Assembly: GCF_900176115.1 (NCBI RefSeq)
Contig: NZ_FWWR01000009.1
Span: 310,001-374,000 of the forward strand
Origin: Peptoniphilus asaccharolyticus DSM 20463
GTDB lineage: Bacteria; Bacillota; Clostridia; Tissierellales; Peptoniphilaceae
Direction of reading: 5' to 3'
DNA: 64,000 bases
Shown here one piece after another: positions 42,536 to 52,431 of the stretch. Both the position numbers and the translations under genes were made by a program. The first letter of the stretch is position 1. Every line of letters begins with the position of its first letter. Under the pieces are notes generated by a model. That model saw only the letters and a program-made list of their open reading frames with translations. It made no database searches and had not been told where the DNA came from.

Positions 42536-44203
42536 ATGCTACTTGAACTGAGTATTAAAAATTTTGCGATAATAGAAGATCTCAGAGTTGAATTTGGCAA
42601 AGGACTTAATGTACTTACCGGAGAAACAGGCTCTGGTAAGTCTATTATAATAGATGCATTGTCAATGGTTTTAGGGCAGAGGACCAATAAGGATGTAATA
42701 AAAAAGGGTAAAGATTATGCATATATCGAAGCTATCTTTACTTGCTATGATTCCTTTGATGAAATTGAAGAGCTTGATTTTGAAGCTGGAGAGTTAATAA
42801 TTATTTCTAAGGAAATAAAATTAGATCGTCCGGCGATTTCTAAAATAAATGGAAGAACAGTAAATAATAGCACTGTTATGAAATTGACTTCTAAGTTGAT
42901 AGATATATTTGCCCAACACGAGAGTGTATCTTTAATGGCAAATGAAAATCAAAGGGAAATGTTAGATATATTTGCTGGAAAAGAACAAAGAAATCTAATA
43001 GAGGCCTATACAGAAGAGTTCGAAAAATTAAAAAAATTACAGAGTGAATTAAAAGAAAAATCTTCTTTAGAAAATGATAGAGAAAGAGAAATAGATTTAC
43101 TAAAATATCAAGTTCAAGAAATAGAAGATGCAAATCTAACACAGTATGATGATGAAGAGTTAGAAGAAGATTTTAAAAAATTAGATAATTCTACGGATAT
43201 AATAAAAGAGCTTTCAAAAGCGACATTAATCCTAAAAAATTATGATGAAGGGTCTGTAGAGCAACTTATAGATGAAGTTGTTTCATCGCTAGCATATGTA
43301 TATAAATTCGACAGTGCTATTGAAGAAGAATATAGAGAAAGTGAAGACTTAAGGTATAGACTTAGAGATTTAGCAGCTAATTTAGAATCTTATACACAGA
43401 GGATAGAGCTTGATCCAGAGAGGTTTTCTTATTTAGAAAGCAGACTGAATTTAGTAAACAGTTTAAAAAAGAAATACGGCAGAACAGTAGATGATATAAA
43501 CAAATTTTTTGTAGAAATAAATGATAGATTAGAATTTTTAGAGAACTTTGAAAAGAATTTACAAAAATTAGAATTAGAGATATCTAAAGTTGAAAAGAAG
43601 GCTAGAGAACTTGCTGTTTTAATTTCTGCAAATCGTAAAAAAGCTACAAAGTTATTGGAGTCTAAAGTTAGAGATGAATTAATTGAACTATCTATAAAAA
43701 ATGCAGAATTCAGAGTGGATTTCAATGAAAAAGAATTGTCTAAAGACGGAATAGATAGATTGGAATTTATGATAAAAACTAACTTGGGAGAAGATTTCAA
43801 ACCTTTGGCTAAGACTGCATCTGGTGGAGAAATGAGCAGAATTATGTTAGGGTTTAAATCTATACTAGCTCAAAGAGATAATATTCAAACTTTGATATTT
43901 GATGAGATAGATACGGGTATAAGTGGTAAAACGGCTATGTTAGTCGGTAAAAAAATAAAGAATTTATCTAAAGATAGACAGATAATAGCCATATCCCACT
44001 TACAACAAATAGTATCATTAGCAGACCACCACTATTTAATTGAAAAGACATCTAGTGAATTAAATACAATTTCAACTGTTAGAAAGTTGAACAGAGAAGA
44101 AAGAGTTAATGAATTAGCTAGACTTATAGGTGGAATGGAGATAACTGATACAGCAATTGATGCGGCACGTGAACTTATTTCAAAAGGAGAAATTAATGGA
44201 TAA
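42536..44203 (+). CDS. recN: DNA repair protein RecN
   Basis: 555 residues. SMC-like ATPase with Walker A LTGETGSGKSIIIDAL (about 28-43), a long coiled coil (about 150-370) and C-terminal ABC signature ASGGEMSRIML and Walker B FDEIDTGISG. It acts early in double-strand break repair. It overlaps the NUDIX gene by eight bases. Confidence 0.95.
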   Translation: MLLELSIKNFAIIEDLRVEFGKGLNVLTGETGSGKSIIIDALSMVLGQRTNKDVIKKGKDYAYIEAIFTCYDSFDEIEELDFEAGELIIISKEIKLDRPAISKINGRTVNNSTVMKLTSKLIDIFAQHESVSLMANENQREMLDIFAGKEQRNLIEAYTEEFEKLKKLQSELKEKSSLENDREREIDLLKYQVQEIEDANLTQYDDEELEEDFKKLDNSTDIIKELSKATLILKNYDEGSVEQLIDEVVSSLAYVYKFDSAIEEEYRESEDLRYRLRDLAANLESYTQRIELDPERFSYLESRLNLVNSLKKKYGRTVDDINKFFVEINDRLEFLENFEKNLQKLELEISKVEKKARELAVLISANRKKATKLLESKVRDELIELSIKNAEFRVDFNEKELSKDGIDRLEFMIKTNLGEDFKPLAKTASGGEMSRIMLGFKSILAQRDNIQTLIFDEIDTGISGKTAMLVGKKIKNLSKDRQIIAISHLQQIVSLADHHYLIEKTSSELNTISTVRKLNREERVNELARLIGGMEITDTAIDAARELISKGEING

Positions 44204-44741
44204 TACTGAAATTACAATAAAAACTGACAAAATTTATGACGGGAAAATATTGAGTTTGAAAGTAGATACAGTTGAATTGCCTAATAAAAAATATTCTAAA
44301 AGAGAAATTATTGAACATTCCGCAGCTGTAAGTATAGTTGCAATCACAGATAATGACGAAATTTTAATGGTAAAGCAGTATAGAAAGGCAATAGAAAAGG
44401 AAATTTACGAAGTTCCCGCTGGTCTTATCGAAATAGGAGAATTACCTAAAGAAGCAGCACTGCGTGAGTTGAGAGAAGAAACGGGATATATTGCTTCAAA
44501 CATTGAATATTTGTCTGAATTTTATACAAGTCCAGGATTTTGCACTGAAAAGATACACGTATTCTTTGCTTCGGGTTTGAAATTGGACGAACAAGATTTA
44601 GATTTAGATGAATTTATAGAACTTGAATTAGTAAAATTTGAAGATGTTCTAAAGATGTTAGATAGATGCGAAATAAATGATGCTAAAACTATGGCATCAA
44701 TATTATATTATAAAGAGTTTAGGAGAAAGAACAATGAATAA
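44196..44741 (+). CDS. nudF: NUDIX hydrolase, ADP-ribose pyrophosphatase type
   Basis: 181 residues from ATG 44196 behind AAGGAG; an upstream ATG inside recN is not used. NUDIX box GELPKEAALRELREETGY, preceded by EVPAGLIE, matches the ADP-ribose pyrophosphatase group. It overlaps recN and the next gene by eight bases each. Confidence 0.9.
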   Translation: MDNTEITIKTDKIYDGKILSLKVDTVELPNKKYSKREIIEHSAAVSIVAITDNDEILMVKQYRKAIEKEIYEVPAGLIEIGELPKEAALRELREETGYIASNIEYLSEFYTSPGFCTEKIHVFFASGLKLDEQDLDLDEFIELELVKFEDVLKMLDRCEINDAKTMASILYYKEFRRKNNE

Positions 44742-45531
44742 ATCAATAGAGTATATAAAGAGTTTAACTAACGTTCAACCAGAAATAGGAATTGTATTAG
44801 GATCTGGATTAGGTGATTTTGGGGAGACAATAGAAGATAAAATTGTAATACCATACAAAAATATACCTGAATTTCCAACATCAACAGTAGTAGGGCATGA
44901 AGGCAGCTTGATATTTGGAAAAGTAAGAGGAAAGAATATTGTTGCTATGCAAGGTAGAATTCACTTCTATGAAGGTCAGGGAATTGATAAAGTAGTGTAC
45001 CCTATCAAAGTTATGGCTGATCTTGGAATAAAGACATTGATAGTTACTAATGCTTGTGGTGGAGTGAATAAAGAGTTCAAACCTGGAGATTTAATGCTTA
45101 TAAAAGATCATATTAATTTCTCAGGACAAAATCCATTAATAGGTCCAAACGATGAAAAAGGTCCAAGATTCCCGGATATGACATATACTTATTCAAATAA
45201 GCTTAGAGAACTTTCTAAGGATGTTGGTGAGAAACTTGGTATAAATTTACAAGAAGGTGTCTATATGTATTTCACAGGCCCTAATTATGAAACACCTGCT
45301 GAAATAGTATTTGCAAGAACTATAGGAGCTGATGCAGCCGGTATGAGTACTGTTCCGGAAGTTATTGTTGCAAGACACAGAGGGATAGAAGTTTTAGGAA
45401 TCTCTTGTATAACAAATATGGCAGCAGGAATTTTAGATCAACCTTTAAACCATCAAGAAGTTATAGAAGTTTCAAATATAATCAAGGAAGATTTTAAAAA
45501 CTTAGTGCAAGGAATTATAGAGGTGATGTAA
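44734..45531 (+). CDS. punA: Purine nucleoside phosphorylase
   Basis: 265 residues from ATG 44734 with AGGAG upstream. Trimeric PNP family: LGSGLGDF at residues about 20-27, QGRIHFYEG, and GPNYETPAEI. It splits purine nucleosides with phosphate. It is followed at once by the pyrimidine enzyme, making a nucleoside salvage pair. Confidence 0.93.
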   Translation: MNKSIEYIKSLTNVQPEIGIVLGSGLGDFGETIEDKIVIPYKNIPEFPTSTVVGHEGSLIFGKVRGKNIVAMQGRIHFYEGQGIDKVVYPIKVMADLGIKTLIVTNACGGVNKEFKPGDLMLIKDHINFSGQNPLIGPNDEKGPRFPDMTYTYSNKLRELSKDVGEKLGINLQEGVYMYFTGPNYETPAEIVFARTIGADAAGMSTVPEVIVARHRGIEVLGISCITNMAAGILDQPLNHQEVIEVSNIIKEDFKNLVQGIIEVM

Positions 45532-46838
45532 TGAATACTTATGAAATTATCGAAAAGAAAAAAGAAGGACAAAAACTTTCAGCAGAAGAAATAAAGTATA
45601 TTGTAGATGGATATACAAATGGGAATATTCCTGATTATCAAGTTTCAGCACTTCTTATGGCAATTTGTCTAAAGGGAATGGATGTAGATGAAACATTCAA
45701 CTTAACTAATTCTATGATAGAGTCTGGGAACACTATAGACCTTAGCAAAATTGAAGGTAAAAAAGTTGATAAACATTCTACAGGTGGAGTAGGAGATACT
45801 ACAACTTTAGTTTTAGGACCATTGGTTGCAAGCTGTGGAATTCCGTTTGCAAAGATGAGTGGTAGAGGACTTGGACATACTGGTGGAACTCTAGATAAAT
45901 TAGAATCTATTCCAGGATTAAGTATAGATTTAGATATAGACAAATTTATAGAAAATACAAACAAAATAAAAATAGCTATCTGTGGACAAACTACAGATGT
46001 TACTCCAGCGGATAAGAAATTGTATGCTCTTAGAGATACAACTGCTACTGTAAATGATGTCAGTTTGATTTCAAGTTCAATAATGAGTAAAAAAATAGCT
46101 GTTGGAGCTGATTGTTTGGTTCTTGATGTAAAAGTTGGTTCTGGAGCATTTATGAAGACTGTTGAAGATGCTGTAGAATTATCTGAAATGATGGTAAATT
46201 TAGGTGAAAAAGCCGGTAAGAATACTCAAGCTGTAATCACTAACATGAACCAACCTTTAGGTAGAGCTGTTGGTAACAGTTTAGAAGTTATAGAAGCTAT
46301 AAACACATTAAGAGGAGAAGGTCCAGAAGATTTATATGAACTTTCAATGGAATTAGCAGAAAAACTTTTATTAGTTTCAGGACATTCAAAGACAGAAGGA
46401 GAAGCCAGAGCTATTCTAGAAGAAAAGATAGCATCTGGAGAGGCATTTAATAAATTGAAAGAGCTTGTACAACTTCAAGGTGGAGATGTTAGCTATATTG
46501 AAGATGTCAGCAAGTTTGAACTTTCTCCAAAGTTTGAATTGGTTTCAGAAGTTGATGGATACGTAAAGGGAATAGACGCTCTTGGAATAGGAGAAGCATC
46601 TAAGAACTTGGGAGCAGGAAGAGAAACTAAGGAAAGTGAATTAGATTTAGGAGCAGGAATACTTCTAAATAAGAAAATAGGAGACAAAGTTTCAAAAGGA
46701 GAATTATTAGCTACTCTTTATACTAAAAAAGAAAATGCAGAAGAAATAAAAGCAGAAGTTTTAAAAGCATTTGAATTTAGTAACCAAGAAGTTGGAGCAG
46801 ATAAACTTATTTTGAAAGTGATAAAGCATGAACAGTAA
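45531..46838 (+). CDS. pdp: Pyrimidine-nucleoside (thymidine) phosphorylase
   Basis: 435 residues. KHSTGGVGDTTTLVLGPL (about 82-99) is the phosphate-binding loop and SGRGLGHTGGTLDKLE is the signature region of the thymidine/pyrimidine phosphorylase family. It could be DeoA or Pdp; substrate range is not visible. It overlaps punA by one base and the next gene by eleven. Confidence 0.92.
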   Translation: MNTYEIIEKKKEGQKLSAEEIKYIVDGYTNGNIPDYQVSALLMAICLKGMDVDETFNLTNSMIESGNTIDLSKIEGKKVDKHSTGGVGDTTTLVLGPLVASCGIPFAKMSGRGLGHTGGTLDKLESIPGLSIDLDIDKFIENTNKIKIAICGQTTDVTPADKKLYALRDTTATVNDVSLISSSIMSKKIAVGADCLVLDVKVGSGAFMKTVEDAVELSEMMVNLGEKAGKNTQAVITNMNQPLGRAVGNSLEVIEAINTLRGEGPEDLYELSMELAEKLLLVSGHSKTEGEARAILEEKIASGEAFNKLKELVQLQGGDVSYIEDVSKFELSPKFELVSEVDGYVKGIDALGIGEASKNLGAGRETKESELDLGAGILLNKKIGDKVSKGELLATLYTKKENAEEIKAEVLKAFEFSNQEVGADKLILKVIKHEQ

Positions 46839-47439
46839 TATTATATTAGTATATGGAGTGAGGATTATTGCGCTACTTATTGCAATAATTCCTCATGAAT
46901 TTGCACATGGACTTGCAGCTTATGCATTTGGAGATGATACTGCAAAGAGAAATGGAAGACTATCTTTTAATCCCATAAATCATATTGATCCTATGGGATT
47001 ATTGTTTATGGTTTTGTTTAGAGTTGGTTGGGCCAAAGCTGTGCCAATAAATGTGAGAGAATTTAAAAATAGAAGACTGGGTTTATTTGTAGTGTCTATA
47101 GCTGGAGTATTTACTAATTTTATAATAGGTTTAATAGCTGCTGTAGTATTTGTCAAAGTAGCTTATACAAATGAAGTTCTTTCTATGCTTTTTAGAGAAA
47201 TAATGTGGTACAATGTCATGCTCGGAGTTTTTAACTTGGTTCCACTACCACCGTTAGATGGGTCTAAGATATTACTATCATTTTTTTCAGAGGACGTTCA
47301 AGATTTTATACTGACAAATGAAAAATATATCTATATATTATTAGTGATTGGTATTTTTTCTGGATTTATAACAACTTTAATATCACCGGTAATACAATTT
47401 GTATTAGAAAAATTTATAACTATTGGATTGATGATATGA
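46828..47439 (+). CDS. Site-2 protease family (M50) membrane protein
   Basis: 203 residues, about five hydrophobic segments. Zinc motif HEFAHG (residues 23-28) and the second-site NLVPLPPLDGSK near 135 are intact, so it should be an active intramembrane metalloprotease of the YwhC type. The substrate is unknown. Its gene commonly precedes scpAB. Confidence 0.88.
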   Translation: MNSNIILVYGVRIIALLIAIIPHEFAHGLAAYAFGDDTAKRNGRLSFNPINHIDPMGLLFMVLFRVGWAKAVPINVREFKNRRLGLFVVSIAGVFTNFIIGLIAAVVFVKVAYTNEVLSMLFREIMWYNVMLGVFNLVPLPPLDGSKILLSFFSEDVQDFILTNEKYIYILLVIGIFSGFITTLISPVIQFVLEKFITIGLMI

Positions 47440-48176
47440 GCTACAATATAGAACTTGAAATTTATAACGGACCTTATGATTTGATTTTGGACTTAGTTAA
47501 AAAGAATGAGTTAGATATATATGATATAGAAATAAATTTAATAACTTCACAGTTTTTGGAATATATGAAAGCAGTTGAGGAATTAAATTTAGAACTTACA
47601 AGTGATTTTATAGTTATGGCTAGTACATTGCTTGAAATAAAATCGAAAATGCTTCTTCCAAAGCCTGTTAAAAAAGAAGATGAAGAAGAGACAGAAGACC
47701 CGAGAGATGAATTAGTTCAAAAACTTTTAGAGTATGAAAAGTTTAAAAAAGCTACAGAGATTTTAAGAGAGCAAGAAAAATATGAGATGAAATCTTTTTT
47801 TAAATTAAAAGAAGATTTTTCATATTTAGATGACTTGAGTTTTTTAAAAGAAGTGGATGCCAGTAAGTTGGCAGTGACTTTTAATAATATTCTAAAGAGG
47901 TATGGCAAGAAAGATGAGCTGAGAATCATACCAATGGAAAAATTTTCAGTTAAAAAATGTATGGATAATATTAATAAAAAGTTAAAGTTAAATGTAGATT
48001 TCTATTTTTCAGAACTTTTAAGTGAATTTGCTATGAGAGAAGAAATTGTATCCTATTTTTTAGCATTATTAGAAATGTGTAAGTTACAAATTTTAACTTT
48101 GACACAAAATGAAGAGCTTACGGATATATTAGTCATACCAAAGCAAGAAGAAAGTGAATTGAATTATGGAAATTGA
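47436..48176 (+). CDS. scpA: Segregation and condensation protein A
   Basis: 246 residues, kleisin of the SMC-ScpAB condensin. N-terminal YNGPYDLILDLVKKNELDIYDI binds the SMC neck and the C-terminal winged helix its head. It overlaps the M50 gene by four and scpB by eleven bases. Confidence 0.95.
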   Translation: MSYNIELEIYNGPYDLILDLVKKNELDIYDIEINLITSQFLEYMKAVEELNLELTSDFIVMASTLLEIKSKMLLPKPVKKEDEEETEDPRDELVQKLLEYEKFKKATEILREQEKYEMKSFFKLKEDFSYLDDLSFLKEVDASKLAVTFNNILKRYGKKDELRIIPMEKFSVKKCMDNINKKLKLNVDFYFSELLSEFAMREEIVSYFLALLEMCKLQILTLTQNEELTDILVIPKQEESELNYGN

Positions 48177-48708
48177 AACTTTAAGTGGAATAATAGAGAG
48201 TATTTTATTTGCATGGGCAGAGCCTGTTACTGTTAAAGAATTATCTCAGGCAGTTAAGACTTCTGATTCTAGCGTGTTAGCAGCGATAAATTATTTAAAG
48301 GAAAAATATGCCGATAGATGTAGTGGACTTAGAGTTACAGATATAAATGGAGCATATACGTTGTCGACAAAGCCAGAGAATTATGACTATGTAAATGAAT
48401 TTGTAACTAAAAAGAATATTAAGAGTCTGTCGGGAGCTTCGTTGGAAGTACTTTCAATAGTGGCATACAAACAGCCTATTACAAAAATTGAAATAGAAGA
48501 AATTCGTGGAGTAAAGTGCGATACAAGTTTGAAAAATTTAGTTGACTTAAACTTAATTGCCATAACAGGGCAATTGCAAAAAATAGGAAAGCCGAACATC
48601 TATGAAACAACAGATGACTTTTTGTTAAAATTTGGATTAAAGAGTTTAGAGGAATTACCAACTATTGATGATGAAAGTTATGAAACGAATTTTTTGGAGG
48701 AAATATAA
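48166..48708 (+). CDS. scpB: Segregation and condensation protein B
   Basis: 180 residues with two winged-helix domains; LEVLSIVAYKQPITKIEIEEIRG split around residue 100 is the family hallmark. It dimerises and binds ScpA. It overlaps rluB by one base. Confidence 0.95.
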   Translation: MEIETLSGIIESILFAWAEPVTVKELSQAVKTSDSSVLAAINYLKEKYADRCSGLRVTDINGAYTLSTKPENYDYVNEFVTKKNIKSLSGASLEVLSIVAYKQPITKIEIEEIRGVKCDTSLKNLVDLNLIAITGQLQKIGKPNIYETTDDFLLKFGLKSLEELPTIDDESYETNFLEEI

Positions 48709-49421
48709 TGAGATTACAGAAGTTTATGGCACATAGTGGCGTTGCATCTAGAAGAAAATGTGAGCAATTGATAGCCGAAGGTAGAGTTAAGGTGAATGAC
48801 GAAATCGTCACTGAAATGGGTCGTATAGTAACTAGTAAAGATAGGGTTTATGTAGACTCTAAAAGATTAAGACTTATAAAAAATCATTCTTATTATATTT
48901 TAAATAAACCTATGGGAGTTGTATCTACTGTTTCAGATGAAAAAAAACGTGTTACAGTTGTGGATTTAATAGAGTCTGAAGATAGACTATATCCTGTGGG
49001 AAGACTTGATATTGATACAACTGGTCTTATCATATTGACTGATGATGGAGAATTGACCAACAAGTTAATGCATCCTTCAAACGTTGTAGAAAAGACATAT
49101 ATTGCAACTGTAGATGGCACGCCTAATAAAACTGAATTAGATATGCTAAGAGTTGGAATAAAAGTTGGAAAAGAAAAATTTGCCCCCGCAAAAGTCAAAG
49201 TATTGAAAAAGTTTGACAGTGATAGCATATTAGAAATTAAAATTCATGAAGGAAAAAATCATGAAGTAAAGATAATGTGTGAAAGAATAGGTCATCCGGT
49301 TAAAAAGTTGAAAAGAGTAAAAATAGGAAACTTAGAGTTGGGTGATTTGAGAATAGGAAACTACAGAAGACTTGACGAAGAAGAAGTTGAATATTTAAAA
49401 GAGTTGACCAAAAAATGTTAG
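48708..49421 (+). CDS. rluB: Ribosomal large subunit pseudouridine synthase (RluB/RsuA family)
   Basis: 237 residues. N-terminal S4 domain (MRLQKFMAHSGVASRRKCE) and the RsuA/RluB catalytic motif GRLDIDTTGLIILT near residue 102 with the active Asp. In Firmicutes the gene beside scpAB modifies 23S rRNA. AGGAGG is upstream. Confidence 0.93.
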   Translation: MRLQKFMAHSGVASRRKCEQLIAEGRVKVNDEIVTEMGRIVTSKDRVYVDSKRLRLIKNHSYYILNKPMGVVSTVSDEKKRVTVVDLIESEDRLYPVGRLDIDTTGLIILTDDGELTNKLMHPSNVVEKTYIATVDGTPNKTELDMLRVGIKVGKEKFAPAKVKVLKKFDSDSILEIKIHEGKNHEVKIMCERIGHPVKKLKRVKIGNLELGDLRIGNYRRLDEEEVEYLKELTKKC

Positions 49422-49975
49422 TGAATTCAAAATTTTCAGATGTAATTGATGAGATATTAGGAGAAATGGATTTAGAAGGTAGGATAGCTTTAGATGCTAC
49501 TTGCGGAAGAGGAAATGACTCTTTAAAGCTTATTAAAAAATTGGGTGAAAAAGGATTTTTATATGTATGTGATATTCAAGAAGAAGCCATAGAATCAACT
49601 CAAAAATTACTTACAGAAAATGGATATAGCAACTACATGCTATATAAAATATCTCATGACAGAGTATTCGAAAAAATAGATGGTGAATTGGACTTTGTAA
49701 TTTACAATTTAGGTTACTTGCCGAAGTCAGATAAGACGATTGTTACAAAAGCTCTTAGCACCATTAAATCTATTGAATGCGCAATTGAAAAAATTTCCAA
49801 GGATGGGATAGTTGTGGTTGTTTCGTATTTAGGACATGAGGGTTCTTTAGAAGAGAGAACTTCACTAAATGAATTTTTAAAAGAATTAGATCAGAAAAAA
49901 TATAAAGTGGAAAGAATAGAATTTTTTAATCAAGTAAACAATCCACCGGTTATTTTTAAAATAGGGGTGGTTTAA
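49415..49975 (+). CDS. mnmM: tRNA methyltransferase MnmM-like (YtqB family)
   Basis: 186 residues. Class I methyltransferase of the rRNA_methylase/YtqB group: ALDATCGRGNDSLKLIKK near residue 26 and YNLGYLPKSDK near 95, the segment typical of this family. YtqB (MnmM) of Bacillus methylates the wobble 5-aminomethyl-2-thiouridine of tRNA; the assignment here rests on those motifs. It overlaps rluB by seven bases. Confidence 0.78.
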   Translation: MLVNSKFSDVIDEILGEMDLEGRIALDATCGRGNDSLKLIKKLGEKGFLYVCDIQEEAIESTQKLLTENGYSNYMLYKISHDRVFEKIDGELDFVIYNLGYLPKSDKTIVTKALSTIKSIECAIEKISKDGIVVVVSYLGHEGSLEERTSLNEFLKELDQKKYKVERIEFFNQVNNPPVIFKIGVV

Positions 49976-51177
49976 TGAGAGTGGCAGTAATAGGAGCGGG
50001 AGCAGCAGGGATGATGGCTGCTGCTGTTTGTAAAGCAGAGGTAATACTGTTTGAGAAAAATGAAAAGCTAGGGAAAAAGTTATTTATAACTGGCAAGGGT
50101 AGATGTAATTTAACAAATGCAAGGGATATCTCTGAGTACTTTGACTCTATAAATAGAAATCCAAAATTTTTATATTCAGCTCTCTACACATTTACAAATG
50201 AAAATGTAATGGAGAAATTTGAAAGCTATGGTCTCAAATTAAAAATTGAAAGAGGAGATAGAGTTTTTCCAAGTTCTGATAAGTCATCTGATGTAATAAA
50301 AACTTATGAGAAAATGTTGAGAGACAATAATGTAGAGATCAGACTTAATACGGAAGTTAGAAAGATAACTAAGGTAGATGATCAGTTTGATATAGATGGA
50401 GAGTTATTTGATAGAGTTATTATAGCTTGCGGAGGAATCTCATATAAATCTACTGGTTCAACTGGGGATGGGTATAAGTTTGCTCAAAAGTTTGGACATA
50501 AGATAGTTGAACTAAAGCCAGCTCTTTCTCCGATTTTACTTAATATGGATTGTACAGATTTAGCTGGACTTAGCTTAAAGAATGTTGAGTTAAATGCTTT
50601 TTCTGGAAAGAAAAAAATTAGCTCGGAGTTTGGAGAGATGTTATTTACGCACAATGGAGTTTCAGGTCCTATAGTTTTAAGAACTTCAAGTTTAATAAAT
50701 AGAAAAGAAAATATAAAACTATTTTTAGATTTGAAACCGGCATTGGATAGACAAACTTTGGATAAAAGAATACTAAGAGATTTTGAAGAATTTAAAAATA
50801 AGGATATTTCAAATGCTCTAAAAAATCTCTTGCCTAAAAAAATGATAGATATAGTTTTAAAATCTGCAAACATTAAAATTTATAAAAAAGTAAATGAGAT
50901 TTCAAAAGAGGATAGAGCTAATCTTGTAGAATCTATAAAGAATTTGAATTTAAAATATAAATCCATAATGGATATAAACACTTCGATAGTAACTAGCGGA
51001 GGAGTTGATACATCTGAGATTGATTCATCAACTATGGAGTCAAAATTGGTAAAGGGATTGTACTTTGCTGGTGAAACTATAGATATAGATGCAATGACAG
51101 GTGGATATAATTTACAACTTGCAAATTCAACAGGCTATTTAGCGGGAATAAATTCTTCAAAAATAGAAAATGATTGA
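49975..51177 (+). CDS. HI0933-family FAD-dependent oxidoreductase
   Basis: 400 residues. N-terminal dinucleotide site AVIGAGAAGMMAA (about 3-15), then KLGKKLFITGKGRCNLTN split around residue 32-50, and C-terminal GLYFAGETIDIDAMTGGYNLQ, all conserved in the HI0933/YhiN family. The function is unknown in spite of the wide distribution. It is last in the long xse-to-flavoprotein gene chain. Confidence 0.88.
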   Translation: MRVAVIGAGAAGMMAAAVCKAEVILFEKNEKLGKKLFITGKGRCNLTNARDISEYFDSINRNPKFLYSALYTFTNENVMEKFESYGLKLKIERGDRVFPSSDKSSDVIKTYEKMLRDNNVEIRLNTEVRKITKVDDQFDIDGELFDRVIIACGGISYKSTGSTGDGYKFAQKFGHKIVELKPALSPILLNMDCTDLAGLSLKNVELNAFSGKKKISSEFGEMLFTHNGVSGPIVLRTSSLINRKENIKLFLDLKPALDRQTLDKRILRDFEEFKNKDISNALKNLLPKKMIDIVLKSANIKIYKKVNEISKEDRANLVESIKNLNLKYKSIMDINTSIVTSGGVDTSEIDSSTMESKLVKGLYFAGETIDIDAMTGGYNLQLANSTGYLAGINSSKIEND

Positions 51178-51186
51178 TAAAATCTA

Positions 51187-51215
51187 TTGTTTAATTGTAA
51201 CTTTTAAGTTATAAT
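51187..51215 (+). promoter_or_regulatory. Promoter upstream of the cmk leader
   Basis: TTGTTT, 17-bp spacer, TATAAT, ten bases after the flavoprotein stop codon. Confidence 0.7.
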
Positions 51216-51221
51216 GAAATA

Positions 51222-51300
51222 ATACGAAGTGTATCTGGAGAGCTATAACTGTGTTGAAAAGAATAAGTTTTTAGATCACTGTGTAAGCAGTGATTTTTTT
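51222..51300 (+). promoter_or_regulatory. Short leader ending in a terminator, ancestral cmk leader or small RNA
   Basis: About 79 nt between the predicted start and a rho-independent terminator. The stem is ATCACTG/CAGTGAT (51275-51281, 51288-51294) with loop TGTAAG and seven T residues. Before the IS inserted, the next gene was cmk a few bases on, which is the layout of an attenuator; a small stand-alone RNA is the alternative. I recognise no known riboswitch class. Confidence 0.55.
51275..51300 (+). terminator. Terminator/attenuator before IS copy 2
   Basis: 7-bp perfect stem, six-base loop, seven T residues; the IS starts four bases after the last T (G plus TGG). Confidence 0.88.
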
Positions 51301-51304
51301 GTGG

Positions 51305-52421
51305 AGATAATTTATCATAACAAGTGCAACATAAATAAACTCATAGCTAATCAGCTGTGTTAATATGTAAGTGACCAAACAAAACATATTAAAAGGAGTG
51401 ATTAACTATGAGCTATAACCATCTTACCATAGAAGAAAGATCTTGTATTTACCAATTTTTAAATTTAGGAATGAGTATAAGGAAAATTGCACAAGCACTT
51501 AAAAGGTCACCTAGTACAATATCTAGAGAAATTAAAAGAAATTCATCTAAGATAAAAGTTAGTAGGGGAAGTTACACTAAGTACTTTCCGATAAAGGCAA
51601 ATGATAAATATATTGATAGAAGAAAAGACTGCCATAGAAAAAGTAAATTTTCTAAAGATGTTATTGATTATTTAACTGTAAAGATTAACGAACATTGGTC
51701 CCCTGAACAAATATCAAATAGAAACACAAATGAGATTCATGAATTACCATCTACATCAACGATATATAGAATGATACACGCCAAAAAGCTGCCAAAAACT
51801 AGTATGAAAAATTTGAGAAGAAAAGCTAAATTTAAAAGGCCAGCAGAAAAAAGAGGAAAATTCAATGATAAAGGTAGAACAATTAAGAAAAGACCTAAAG
51901 AGATATACAGAAGGCAAGAATTAGGCCACTGGGAAGCAGATACAGTGGAATCAGGCAGATTAGATCATAAAAGGAAAAGTAGATGTTGTTTCGTAACTTT
52001 AGCAGAAAGAAAATCTAGATATTATATAGCAATCCTAGTTGAAAATAGAAAGTCGGAAAGCGTAACACCAGCAATAATAAATGCATTAAAAGATTATCCA
52101 AAAGAATTAGTAAAAACAATAACCTTTGATAGAGGTAAAGAATTTTCAGAATTTGAGAAAATAGAAAAAGAATTAGGATGCAAAACTTATTTTTGTGATC
52201 CCTATTGTGCATGGCAAAAAGGTACAAATGAAAATAGTAACGGACTTTTGAGGGAGTTTTATCCTAAGGGTATGGATTTATCAGAAGTGAATATTGATGA
52301 ATTAAATTATAACTTAAGTTTAATGAATAATAGACCTAGAAAATGTATAAAATATAAAACACCTAAAGAAGAACTTTTTGGTCTCTTACCATAGGTGTTG
52401 CATTTGATTTGACAATTCGTC
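51305..52421 (+). mobile_element. IS30-family insertion sequence, copy 2
   Basis: 1117 bp, same ends and orientation as copy 1 and nearly identical in sequence. TGG flanks both sides (51302-51304 and 52422-52424), a 3-bp target duplication. The right TGG is part of the cmk ribosome binding site TGGAGG, so insertion occurred ten bases before the cmk ATG yet regenerated its Shine-Dalgarno sequence. The intact transposase makes this the likely autonomous copy. Confidence 0.96.
51408..52394 (+). CDS. IS30-family transposase, full length
   Basis: 328 residues. N-terminal HTH and DDE catalytic residues (HWEADTVES, TFDRGKEF, NENSNGLLREF) as in copy 1, with two substitutions relative to it (Ala for Thr in KRPAEKRG, Ile for Val in KEIYRR). 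The C-terminus reads PRKCIKYKTPKEELFGLLP and is complete. AAAGGAG precedes the ATG. Confidence 0.96.
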   Translation: MSYNHLTIEERSCIYQFLNLGMSIRKIAQALKRSPSTISREIKRNSSKIKVSRGSYTKYFPIKANDKYIDRRKDCHRKSKFSKDVIDYLTVKINEHWSPEQISNRNTNEIHELPSTSTIYRMIHAKKLPKTSMKNLRRKAKFKRPAEKRGKFNDKGRTIKKRPKEIYRRQELGHWEADTVESGRLDHKRKSRCCFVTLAERKSRYYIAILVENRKSESVTPAIINALKDYPKELVKTITFDRGKEFSEFEKIEKELGCKTYFCDPYCAWQKGTNENSNGLLREFYPKGMDLSEVNIDELNYNLSLMNNRPRKCIKYKTPKEELFGLLP

Positions 52422-52431
52422 TGGAGGAAAT

